Shown piece after piece: positions 9,901 through 21,241 of a stretch of 64,000 nucleotides of DNA. The translations under genes and the position numbers were made by a program. A model generated the notes under the pieces. The model was not told the DNA's origin. It worked only from the letters and a program-made list of their open reading frames with translations, and ran no database searches. This stretch comes from Hybos culiciformis (lineage: Eukaryota > Arthropoda > Insecta > Diptera > Hybotidae), in contig OZ023273.1 in assembly GCA_964007475.1 (NCBI GenBank), positions 125,225,812-125,289,811 of the forward strand, given 5' to 3'. Every line of letters begins with the position of its first letter. Position 1 is the stretch's first letter.

Positions 9901-10658
9901 TATAAAAAGTGAATAAATCATGAAAAAAAGGACTTGTTTTTGACCCGTTCGCTTTTTTTTTTCAAATCGTTACAAATTCTTATTTAAGTTGATTTTTAGA
10001 GCACTTCCCGATATCTAATCGTAATGAAATTCTGTACACATCTTCTATAAAGACAATACAATATAGTATATTCACTTTTATGGTGCACCCATGGCATAGG
10101 GATCAAATGAAAGGGTATGACTGTGACGAGAAGAATACAATAAACTGTGTCACATTATTAAAAACCGAATCTTCACATTAAAAAAAAAAAAAAAAAAACA
10201 AAGCGTATAATACCCGTTTTATATATTCCTTTTTTCACTCCTTTTTGCATGTAAACAAACAAAAAAAAGAAACCATTCGATCTCATTCTTATTCGTACAA
10301 AAAGTTATCTGACAACTACTTAATTATTTGGGAGGTTTTTGTTTAAAAAGTAGTAAAAAAAGGTATGAAAAAAGGTTACACATTCCAGGTATAATAGACT
10401 AAAAGGTAGGAAAGTAAATTGAAAAGTAGAAAATAATAAAAAATTAAGTGAAAATTATTCTGAGCCACCTGTACATGACTATATATAAAAGGTTGGAGCC
10501 CTCAGATTAAAAAAAAACTGAATATGTGTAGTGCCCCAAACATTTATTTATAGCAACATACAGGCCTGAGAGAAATTTTTACTATCTTTTTTATTATTTT
10601 CTATACTTTTTACTTTAATAAATAACAATTTGTTTTACAAAAAATACAGTAACTACAG
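9901..10658. other. A/T-rich non-coding sequence
   Basis: Nothing recognisable beyond a poly-A run near 10,180-10,198. No gene called. Confidence 0.5.
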
Positions 10659-11047
10659 TAAAGCTGGATTTATATGCATCGAGCAAATAAATTTTGCTGG
10701 AAAAATAGAAAGAGTCAGGCAATTTTCATATAAAAGTTTCATATGTCTGAAAGAGAAAATAGATAACGTGCTTTTATGGCAGCATTATAGCATTTTCGAA
10801 AATTGTTTACATTAATAAAAATGCTACTATAAAAATATACTTTCTCAAGTATATTTTTTTTTTCAACTATAAAATTTTTGATTTTTTTTGAAGTTTTGAC
10901 AGATGCTTTTTTGATGACAATGAAAATATTCAAAAATTTTCTTTTTTTTTTTATATATTGCTATAAATTTTTTTCACATTTTTTGACGTTAAAATTTTGC
11001 TGGTTCTACAGCAAATTGTTTTTGCTCGATGCATGTAAATAAAGCTT
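10659..11047. mobile_element. Foldback MITE, ~390 bp
   Basis: Left arm: TAAAGCTGGATTTATATGCA then TCGAGCAAATAAATTTTGCTG. The right arm is its imperfect inverse: CAGCAAATTGTTTTTGCTCGA, then TGCATGTAAATAAAGCTT. The arms are about 45 bp with several mismatches. A small perfect hairpin (AAAATATACT / AGTATATTTT, 10832-10857) lies inside. There is no coding content, and the short frames here are spurious. The superfamily is not evident because no clear target duplication was found. Confidence 0.6.
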
Positions 11048-11287
11048 AAATAGCCCAATTAATTAAAAATTTTTAATATCCATTACGTAATTTTTTTTTG
11101 ATAAACAACTACTATTATTTATTTTGAAGAATCTTATCATCCTTTATATCAGCGCTTCTGATAAATTTACACAATACAAATTTAGTATTATGCTAATTAA
11201 CATGATTTAACTATCAGCATTTTGGTTATTTTGTTACATTTACCTTCTACAAAATCTTTGTAATTCTTCTATCACAGTAAAGTACTA

Positions 11288-12054
11288 CACAGAAAAAAAT
11301 TTGCTCGTACTAATAACTAGATAATTCGTTAAAATCAACGAAAAATTCGTTATTTTGGCTACAACGAACATTTCGTTGAAAAAAGCTCGTAGTTCGTTAA
11401 AAAAGTTCGTTATACCCCAAAACCAAAAACCTTTCAAATTCTTCAGCAAAAACACCGCAAATACGAAAGAAAAAATTTACAAGACTAAATTTTTTTTTTA
11501 TTTATTTAATTTTTTATTTATTTCTTTTTTATTTTTTTATTTTTTTTTTATTTTTTTTTTTTTTATTTTTTTTTCTTTTTTTATTTTTTTTTATTTTTTT
11601 TTTATTTTTTTTATTTATTTATTTTTTTTTTATTTTATTTATTTTTTTTATTTATTATAATTTTTTTTATTTTTGTTTCTATTTTTTTTATTTATTTTTT
11701 AAATTTTTTTATTTTATTTTTTTTTAATAATTTTTTTTATGCCCGCTTGTGGCTTCGAACCTCTGTCCTAAACATTGCAATCCATCAACTCTGCCACTGA
11801 GCTATGAACTAACTTTACGGCAATGTGTAAAATGGAAAATATAAGTTCTGTATGGATTGAAATTTTTGTTTCCCGTATTTAACGATAACGAACTTTTTTA
11901 ACGAGTACTAAAAATGAAAAAAATGTTCGTAATAAGAAAATAAACGAAATTTACGTTACAAAAACGTAATTATTCATTATTTTTCGTTATCTTAACGAGA
12001 ATGTCATTAACGAACTTTTTTGACGTAATGAGTACGAGCAAATTTTTTTCTGTG
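11288..12054. mobile_element. TIR element E2 (tRNA-core TIR family)
   Basis: A perfect 23-bp terminal inverted repeat starts CACAGAAAAAAATTTGCTC (11288-11310; inverse at 12032-12054) and is flanked by TA on both sides. The arms are saturated with AACGAA/TTCGTT variants in both orientations. The centre has a long T/A-rich tract (about 11,490-11,735) and an antisense tRNA-like module (11741-11811, A box TAGCTCAGTGG and B box GGTTCGAAGCC on the minus strand). The shared core block GTAAAATGGAAAATATAAGTT follows near 11,827. There is no transposase. The Phe-rich frame through the T tract is an artefact. Confidence 0.82.
11741..11811 (-). repeat. Antisense tRNA-like module of E2
   Basis: Read on the minus strand it carries TAGCTCAGTGGCAGAG (A-box region), GGATTGCAATG (resembling an anticodon arm with GCA) and GGTTCGAAGCC (B box). 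It is followed on that strand by an A-rich tract, in the manner of a SINE. I do not call it a functional tRNA because the acceptor ends do not pair convincingly. Confidence 0.65.
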
Positions 12055-13799
12055 TACAATACGTACTACAATACTATTTATTATTATGGTTCTTTTTTAA
12101 TGTGTAATGCCAAACATATAAATAAAATTTTATTAAATCGTTCTATGGACATTATTAATAAAATACTTTTCTAAACGTCATTGTGTTTTAGGCCAAATTT
12201 TTTATTTAAATTCAATATTGAAAAAACATAAATAAATAATATTCAGTCGATCAATTTGGTGTCGTTGAATTACCAGACATTAGATTTCAAATAATGTATT
12301 TAACAATATTCGTGAATTTATAATACATATACACTTATTTTGTATGGATTTCTGAAAAAGTATTCGAACAACGAAAATAATAATAATAAATTAAATTTCA
12401 CATACACACAAAGTGCGCATATTTTTATAAATTTTTTTGACATAATTCAAATTTAATACGTACTTTGTAAAACTTTGCTTAATTTTTTTTTTTACTTTAG
12501 GCCTTACGATATCAATTAAAGTTATTTTCATATTAATCATATTGTTTGTTGAAATTTTAATGTACACTAATGACAATATCATGAATAACGACATGCAAAA
12601 ATAAAAAAAAATACTTTTTTTTAATTCTCGTGGAAAACAATGCCTTTGGAAATAAAAAAGCTTAACATAAAGATAAATTTTCATTGCATACATAGATGTG
12701 TGAATATTCTATGGTCATATCTTAACTACCCGCATTATAAGAAACTAATTTTTTTTATATTATCCCTAACCAAGGAAAAATGTATATTTTCAAAATATCC
12801 AATTTTATAGAAATTTATTATTTAATTGTCATCGGAAAAATTAAAATTTCAAATTAATAGCAACCACTACAATAGTTAGTATTAATGTTTCCCTTGAAAA
12901 AAATCTTAGCTTTTAAGAATCTGCTTAAAATTTATAGAAATCCGTGTCCAGATTTCTAAAGCTGGAAAATGGTTTTTTAGAATAGTTTGTTTTAAAACTT
13001 CTAACTTTGAATGATTGATAATGCTTAACTGTCATGATCGGATTCTTTTTGTAAGTGCCTACTGCCTAATAAATCGAGTTTTCACACAATAAATTCTTTG
13101 CTACATGCAAATTCACTAAAATTCACGAAAAGTTCGTGCCTTAAGTTTTTTGTTTTTATTTAGACTTGTGTCATTTAACTTTTTTTCTTATTTTAAGGTT
13201 TAGATAATTTTTTTTTTTTGAAACTTGTTAAATAGGGTATTTATAAATTTTTTTATTAATCGATTGTACCTACTATTAATTTGTGTAATCATAATAATCA
13301 AACATAATTTAGTTAACTATCGTCAAAAATTAAATAATAACAAAAATTTTATGAATGTTATTATTCTTTGAAGCCACAAGTTAGTTTGATCCAAAAACAG
13401 AAAATTGTTCATAACATTTTACTTAAAATATAATTTATTAAAAAAAATTTGAAGGGAGAATATACTTAATGAATAAATTTTTTTAAAGTAATTTTTAGAT
13501 TATTTCGCGATTCCCGCTGACTTAGTTCTATTGTTTAAAAAAATAAATAGCTTTTCGTGAAAAAAGTTACTTTGATTTTAGCTTAGAATTTTGAAGTTGA
13601 AAGTTTTTGTGTAAAAAGAATTTAAGTGCGGGAAAAAGGCTATATTTACAGAGAAAAAAAGAAAAAAAAAGGACATTTAAAAATAATCTGCATTATATTA
13701 AACCACAAGATCTTAAACTGTGAATTTTTTTTAATAACGTTTTTGCATTTTTTTAATAAAAAAAAATTTAATTATTAATAAAATAAAAAATTCTTTAAA
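12055..13799. other. Non-coding region upstream of the Ance-3-like gene
   Basis: A/T-rich with no gene recognised. The proximal promoter of the Ance-3-like gene must lie here if it has no upstream non-coding exon. I could not single out a TATA box against this background. Confidence 0.45.
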
Positions 13800-16700
13800 A
13801 TGCAGATTTTTATGCAAAGTTGTTTTATATTTATAATAATTATTAACATTCATTATGGAAAACTAGAACCACAGCTTAACCTACCACCACTATCAGTCGC
13901 TCCAAATTCAAATCCAGAAATTTATCCAAATAGTTACACTCCAAATCGTTTCGGTAACAATAATAATCGCTATGAATCAGATGATGATCGAAGTCAAAGA
14001 TTCGGACCACCGTATGGGAACGTAGGCGATTCAGAAGACGACAGACCAAATGATTACAGAGTAATAAGTTTATAATTTTTTAATTCCTTCCATCGGTTGG
14101 AATTCTAGTTTCAAAAATTACATTTAATAAGAATAAATAAATGAAGGTCTAAAAGTATATAAATTTTTTTTTACTTCGAATATGTTTTCTATCAAAATAA
14201 ATGGCTGTAATAAATGATGTCATTTTATATTACAGAGCACTGCATTGAATAAAATTTGAATAAAAATTAGCTAATTTTCAATTTATATCCTTTTGATTTT
14301 AAACTTTATGAGTAAATTAAAAAAGCACTTGATTTTTAAAAAAACCTTTTTTTTATAATTATTATTGTAGCAAGGATACGATGACCGTGATCGTTATGGA
14401 AATAATAACTTTTTTCGACAGAGATTAAATATGATGAATTCAACAACTTCAAATTCCCCTTTTAGTGGCAGCGATTTTGGTCGACAGCCTAATAATGCTG
14501 ATTCTGATATTCGAAATAATCCAAATTATCCACAACAATATAATCCAAATCAATTTACAACTGTAAGACCTTTAAATGGATTCAACTCATCTGCTGATGC
14601 ATATGATCGTTATAATTATCCTCAAGAACGAATTAATTATCCTAATTCTGGATACAACAATAATAATAATAATAATTTCAACAATTACAATGATAACAAC
14701 AATTACAATAATAACAATAGTTATAATAATAATAATTATAACAATAATAACAATTATAATAATAATGATAATAATAACAATTTTAACAGGAATAATAACA
14801 ATTATAACAATAATAATAACAATAACAATAATATATATAATCCTGTGAATCCTTTTACATCACAGCAAGGAGGTGACAATAACTATGATGATAGATTAAG
14901 ATACGAACAAGACCGCCGATATGTAATGGAAACAGAAAAAATTAGAAATTTTTTATTAGAAACCGATCATCAGAGTACCACTGAATGTACGAACAATGTT
15001 TTAGCACAATGGAATTATGAAACAGATGTTAATGAGCTGACTCAAACAGAAGCTGTAAGTTTTCATTATAGAAAAAATATTTTTTATATAGAAATCATCC
15101 GGATTATATAAAAAAAAAAACTTTTGACATGATATCTTGATGAAAAATATTTTTTATTAATTTCTGGATGGGGCTTAGTTAATTCTTCAACCTTGAAATA
15201 TTTTATAGGAGTTGTATAATATTCATTCATATTTTTAAAAAGAAAATTTCACTCTCCATATTATTCGTGAGCTTGTAAGCTAATTTTAATTCTCCAATTT
15301 TTTTTGATTTAGCTAACTTCATAAATATACATATTTATATTTATATATAATATTACTTCAGACATGTAACTTAATTCATTCAGCTGATTGATAAAAAATT
15401 TCATGCTAAAAGTTCAAAAGAATAGAAGAAAATATAACTTCTATTTCATTGTTATATTAAAAAAAAAAAATTAATAAAATTAAAAAAAAAAAAATTGTTC
15501 TGACATTGACATGGAAAATTTGTGTGAATTTTTTTCACATTCAAGATTTTTTATTTGGGTTTTTGTGGTTTGTCGCGTGCATTATTTGAGCTTTTTAATC
15601 AAATTCATTATTAAAATAAAAAATATCATATTAAAATTAAAAAAAAAAAGAAAACAAAAATATTAATAAAATTATAAAAACTTTTTTTTCGAAAGTTTAT
15701 TAATTTTTTTTTATTAATATCTATGTAATTTGAAATTTTTTATAAACGTTTCGTTGAACCTCGTACTGTTGTAGATGAGGTATTGAAACTGCGGTATTTT
15801 TAATTCTGTGGATTAATTGAAAAAAAAAAGTTTTTGTAATGGTCAAGTCAAGATTTAAACTTCCAGCTTTGTTGTATTTTGTATATTTTCCAGTTAAATT
15901 ATAGTAATAAACATAAAAGTTTTAGATTTTTTTTTTGACTTACTTAAACTAATCAGTCTACAAAAAAGGCTTACTGTTTAAAATAGTTATTACTAGCAGA
16001 ATAAAAAGTAATATTAAGGGGATTAAAAAAATTTTCAGAAAAATTAATATTTCTATATTGCTTGTTGACAATTTTTTGTTAACTCTCTATGTGGCATGAC
16101 ATTGTAACCAAAGAATTCAATACTATAATATTAAATTAGAATTAATTACACTTACTATACTGTAGGTATATTTATCAGGACTATATGATAAGGGTTAAAA
16201 ATACTTTAAATTTAAACTTTTACTTTAAAATTGTTTTTAAATTTAATTAAGTTTTTGTAAAATAGATAGTTACACAAAGCTTTGCAAACGATTGACGTTT
16301 CAATCTAGTTAGAATTTATTTATATTTTAAAATTTATTAATAAATACATTTATTTCTATAATAATATATACATAAATGTATCTACATTTTAGCTTTTAGC
16401 ACAACAAAAATATGCAGATTATCAGAGATATGTATTTGAACAAGCAAAAAATATTGATGACAACAATATTTTTGATCAAAATTTTTATCGTCAACTCAGG
16501 TTGTTGAAACAGGTGGGACCTAGTGCATTACCTCCTGATCAATTGGACAGGGTAAGTCGCCAAAAAAATTGTTATGAAAAATATATTAAAAAAAAAATCA
16601 ATTTTCAGTTTAATCGAATTATTAATGATATGCTTGCTTTATACAACGATGCTTCAATATGTGCTTATCAACAACCGTTTGTTTGTAATTTGAAGCTTAA

Positions 16701-18490
16701 TCCAGATTTAAAAGAAATTATGGCACATAGCCGTGATTGGGATGAACTACAATTTACTTGGACGGAATTTCATCGGAAAACCGGAAGAGATATGCGAGAT
16801 AATTATGAGCAATTAATTGACATAATGAATGAAATTGCATTCGTTAATAGTGAGTTTTTTTAATTGTCAGATCTCACAATATAGAAAAAAATAAACTTTT
16901 TGTAATTTCAGATAACACACATGGAGGTGACTATTGGTTTTCAGCTTATGAAACTGTCAATTTTGTTGAAGATATGGAACTTGTTTGGCAGCAAATTCAG
17001 CCTCTTTATGAGTTATTACACTCTTATGTTCGCCGAAAATTACGAGAATTTTACGGACCAGATCGAATTAATCGAAACGCTCCAATTCCTGCACACATAT
17101 TTGGTAATATGTACGGTCAAAGCTGGTCAAATATTCTTGATATAATTATACCATATCCTGGAAGAAATTTTATTGACGTTACTCCAAAAATGATAGAACA
17201 AGGTTATACTCCACTGATAATGTTTCAACTAGCTGAAGAGTTTTTTCTATCAATGAATATGTCTGCAATGCCAGAAGAATTTTGGTCAAATTCAATTTTT
17301 GAGCAACCACCTCCAGGACAAATAGCCTTATGTCATCCTTCTGCATGGGATTTTTGTAATCGGCATGATTTCCGTGTAAAAATGTGCGGTAAAATTACTC
17401 AGAAAGATTTAATTACTGTTCACCATGAAATGTCACATATTCATTATTTCCTAAATTATCGCCATCTTCCTAAAGTCTATCGCGACGGAGCAAATCCTGG
17501 TTTCCATGAAGCGGTCGGAGATGCTATTGGTCTATCGGTATCCACTCCAAAACATTTACAAACATTAGGTTTAATTCAAAAGTCAGTAGATGATACAACA
17601 TATGATATCAATTATTTATTCACTAAAGCAGTCGACAAGGTAAAAAAAATTATAAAAGAAATGTAAATATAGTTTTTAGAACATTTTTTAAATTCCAGGT
17701 AGCATTTTTACCCTACGCATTGTCATTGGAAGTATGGAGACATAATGTGTTTAGTAGGAGAGTCAACAGGGAAATGTTAAATTGCCATTTTTGGGATTTA
17801 AGGTATATAACTCTTGAATTGTACAAACGGTTGTACTTGCATAATTAGCTACCATAGATTTTTGCGTTTGTGTTGCAATTAATAAAAATATAGGACAGTG
17901 CCTCGTAAATGAAGTATAGCGCCCGTTTTCAACATTTCTATTTAAAATACGGACAGACATAAAATGAAAACATATAGTTCGTTTTTAATTTTTGTAAAAC
18001 ACAATAATACACAACTTTATTTAGTCAAAAAAATATATGGCATGTCCCTTCATAGATTTTGGTACTGACCGGATCTAAATGTTAAATATCTGAATCTGAA
18101 ATTAGAATCACAAACTAACATACTAGACTAAAGCACATATATGGGATTTAGAATCAGAACAATATATGTTTAAAACCCACATGATTGATGCGCTAATTCT
18201 AACAAATTTTTATTCAATAAATTACAGGGAACAATACGGCGGTATTAAGCCACCTGTTTTACGATCTGAAATGGACTTTGATCCAGGAGCTAAATATCAT
18301 ATCCCAGCAAATATTCCCTACATGAAGTAAGTACTTTATTAATCATTTAACTTTTAAATAAATAAGTAACTTTATAGTATTAAATTTTTTATTTTAATTG
18401 TGCATAAATTAACTGCGTATTTATTCGTATAATTTAATGAACATATTGATTTATATATAATATTTTATTATTCCTTTTAGCGACGATTAA
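13800..18490 (+). CDS. Ance-3: Ance-3-like ACE-family protein, C-terminally truncated
   Basis: Eight exons: 13800-14060, 14371-15054, 16393-16551, 16609-16849, 16912-17639, 17699-17802, 18228-18326, 18481-18490, predicted 761 aa. The protein has a hydrophobic signal segment ([20 protein letters not shown]), then a ~270-residue low-complexity spacer with an Asn-rich tract (about residues 183-243). The M2 peptidase domain runs from about residue 265. Zinc-site residues are intact: H620, H624 (HEMSH) and E648 (FHEAVGD), with the same 28-residue spacing as in the neighbouring Ance-like gene. K748, H750 and Y757 are also present. The domain then stops: after PYM the exon reads into TAA if unspliced, or gives NDD and TAA after the last splice. 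About 110 residues are missing, including the tyrosine equivalent to human tACE Y523. The break coincides with a phase-2 intron shared with the neighbour. The long N-terminal extension and the position beside Ance suggest Ance-3. Activity is doubtful, and a distant 3' exon cannot be excluded. Confidence 0.85.
14656..14835 (+). repeat. AAT/AAC trinucleotide tract encoding poly-Asn
   Basis: Nearly pure AAY codons interrupted by Tyr, Ser, Asp and Phe codons, in frame within exon 2 of the Ance-3-like gene. AAT and AAC are mixed, so it is not a pure slippage tract; this implies an older expansion or selection for Asn. The overlapping Ile-rich +2 frame is a shadow of it. Confidence 0.9.
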
Positions 18491-19858
18491 GTCGCTTGAG
18501 AGCTAATTTTCGTAGTGCATAAATTGAATTTAAGTTAAGCAAAGAATCTTATTCTTAACATTATTTTTTTTTAGCATTTGTTATACCTTCGTAAATATAC
18601 ACATAAAAAAAGTTTGATTCCGTATACATTAAGTATGTACATTACTGAACTTCATTCTCCAACTCGTAAATTTAATTTTTTTTATAACCAAAATGGAATT
18701 AGGTTTATGTTATTTATTTTGAAAACATAAAATAATATATTATGTTTTATGTATACCATATTTTATAACATATTTAATTTATATTTTCATATTACATATT
18801 TATGTATGTAGTAATAATAATCATAATTGTTATTGTTATGTAATTTTGAAAATATTTTCACACTTTATAAACAGAAAATGAAAATATAAAATTCGTGGTG
18901 TTAATAGAATGGTGTGCGCATTCGTCATGTAAGTTTTGCAGAAAAAAAACGCTCTTCGTCATGCATTAGTGATTTAATTAATTTAAAACATATACAAGTT
19001 TTCATAATTTTTTGTTATGCATATTATTATGTGCTTTCTATATAAATTTGTTTATTATTTATTTATTATTGCTTTAATATTTCCCTTTTAAAGTATTAAT
19101 TTTTTTTTTTATTTTATGACTTGAAAAAGATCCAATTTTGGTTAGTGGGTCTGGACTTGTATTTTTTAAACCTTAAAGATTTTTATATGTTACTTGGTTT
19201 TCATAAAATTATATATAAGTTGATTTTAGGGCCAATTATGGGATAATTATAGGATAATTATATTCAATCAATAGAAAAATATTGATTGAATATTAAACTC
19301 TGATTATTAGAATTAGATATTAGGCACGTCATAAGATTCTGGAAGTAATTCTATTATTTTTTTCTTTGCATTAAAAACTGAAAACACAAAACAATTCTGG
19401 ATCATAAAGTTACATATTAGACCTAATCAAAGTAAAATATTTAAAAGACTGAAATTTTCATTAAATTGTCAGCAATAAAAAAATGTTTAATTAATTTTAG
19501 ATGAGAATTTTTTTTTAATCTATTTATTTTCTTTTCTAATATTTTTCAACAGTTCTTTTTAAATAAAAGAAATATAAAGTTTAACATAATAAAAATAACT
19601 TAAAAATAAAGTTTTAGAGACAAAAATCTCTTGAGACACAGCATTTTATAATTTCCAGATTTTTTTTGTTTTCAAAAAAAGGTTTTCTGTTTAACCGCAT
19701 TTCTATTCAGAAGCTTAGGATCAACATCAGTGCAATTTTGATATTTTTTTTTTAATATAAAAACTTGTTTTTGGTAAAATCGTAGAAAATTGGAAAAAAA
19801 ATTGTCAATAAATTCTTTTAAAAATTTTATCACTAAACTATTGCAAACGCCCTTATTA
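18491..19858. other. Convergent intergenic region (Ance-3-like 3' side / Val-Pro repeat gene 3' side)
   Basis: Searched by eye for the missing ACE C-terminal exons (a QFQF-type motif, a KPWP motif) and found none. A/T-rich with long T runs. The start of the last Ance-3-like exon sits in a small inverted repeat, AGCGAC GATTAA GTCGCT (18479-18496). Confidence 0.5.
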
Positions 19859-21241
19859 CTAGAAATGATGTTCCCCGTGACTTTCCCCAATATCATGATG
19901 TTCATCGTGATGTTCAATATGCTCATGTTCACCAAAATCGTGATGTTCACCTAAATCGTGATGATCTTCATGCGATTCAATTTCATGGTGTTCTGCATGA
20001 TGTTCTATATGATGATGCTCTGGTTCTTTATGGTGGAATTCGGGTACTTTGTATGGAACATGTTTTTCTATATGAACTGGAACATGTTTTTCAATGTGTA
20101 CGGGCACATGTTTTTCAACTGGAACCTAAAAATTTTGTTTTGTGAAGTCCTATTCGAATGTATTTTAAATATAAGTTATAATTACCTTGACTGGATATGG
20201 AACATGTTTCTCAATTTTAACTGGAACTTCTTTGACAACTGGATATGGAGCTGGGACATGGATTTTAACTTCATATGGTACTTTTTTATCAACATGAACT
20301 GGGACTGGACGATCATACTGCCGAAAAAGAGTTATTTTAAATAAACTTTAATTTTAATTAGAGGATATAAAATATTACTTTAACGTGCACTGGATATGGC
20401 ACTTTCTTGATTACTGGATATGGAACTTTCTTTTCAACTGTATATGGAACAGGTTTTTCTACTTTGTATGGAACTGGGCGATCTACATGTACTTTGACTT
20501 CATAATGTTCAATTTTCTCAACTGGATATGGCTTATCTACTGGTACCTATGAGAATAAAATATATTCAATTAATTTTAAGTCGCAATCAATAATTTTTTT
20601 TTAACATGATTTCTTTGTACAATAGCTTACCTCATATAACTTAGTATATATGTAATATTTTCATAAATTCTTACCTTAACATGAACAGGGTAGTGAACTT
20701 TCTTTTCTACAGGGTATGGAGCAGGAACGTTCACATGAACTGGATAATGTACTTTTTTTTCTACGGGATAAGGAGCTGGTATATATACTTTAACAGGAAC
20801 TGGACGTTCAACTTTCACATGTACAGGAACATGAACCTTTTTCTCCACTGGATATGGAGCTGGAACGTGATAAGGTACTTTGACTACTTCTTTCACTGGA
20901 TATGGAACATGTTTAACAACTGGGTAGGGCTTTGGAACTTTGACTTCATGTCTTACATGGACATGCTTTATAACTGGGACTGGTATATGCTTCTCTACTG
21001 GATATGGAACATGGACTTTTTTAACAACTGTTAAAGTCTTTTCATGATGAGTGTGATGGTGATGTTCCGGCTCGTGATGGTAATCTTCGTAATGATGCAG
21101 ACCGCGCTTTTCTTGTTTTTTTTCTGGTCCCACTGGTTCGCTAGCTTCAGCTTTGTTATCTTCTACCTTTTTCACTTCTATTGTCTTTTTTTCATCCTCA
21201 GCTACAGCTAGAACTACAAATACTAGCAAACAAACTGTTCT
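19859..21241 (-). CDS. Secreted Val-Pro-Tyr/His-rich repeat protein A (5' partial)
   Basis: Four exons read on the minus strand: 21241-20675, 20546-20379, 20317-20186, 20125-19859. All introns are phase 0 with GT..AG ends, giving 377 aa before TAG. The first exon found begins after an acceptor (TTTACAG) with RTVCLLVFVVLAVAEDE, the hydrophobic core of a signal peptide. A short initiator exon upstream, carrying the Met, is therefore missing from this model; I could not place it. After a Lys/Glu-rich pro-like segment come KKQEKRG (a dibasic processing-like site), a His-rich patch, then about 25 repeats of the PYPVEKxVxVPV type and a His/Glu-rich tail with HH(D/E) doublets. Proteins of this composition occur in insects and are usually regarded as cuticle or extracellular-matrix proteins; some are named zinc-finger-like in databases without good reason. 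The function is not established. Paralogue at 41562-42996. Confidence 0.85.

Noticed and set aside
11355..11660. Phe-rich 101-residue plus-strand frame
   Set aside because: It runs through the T-rich tract of element E2; the composition is a by-product of TTT/TTA runs.
14576..14848. Ile/Thr-rich frame
   Set aside because: Shifted-frame shadow of the Asn-coding tract of the Ance-3-like gene.
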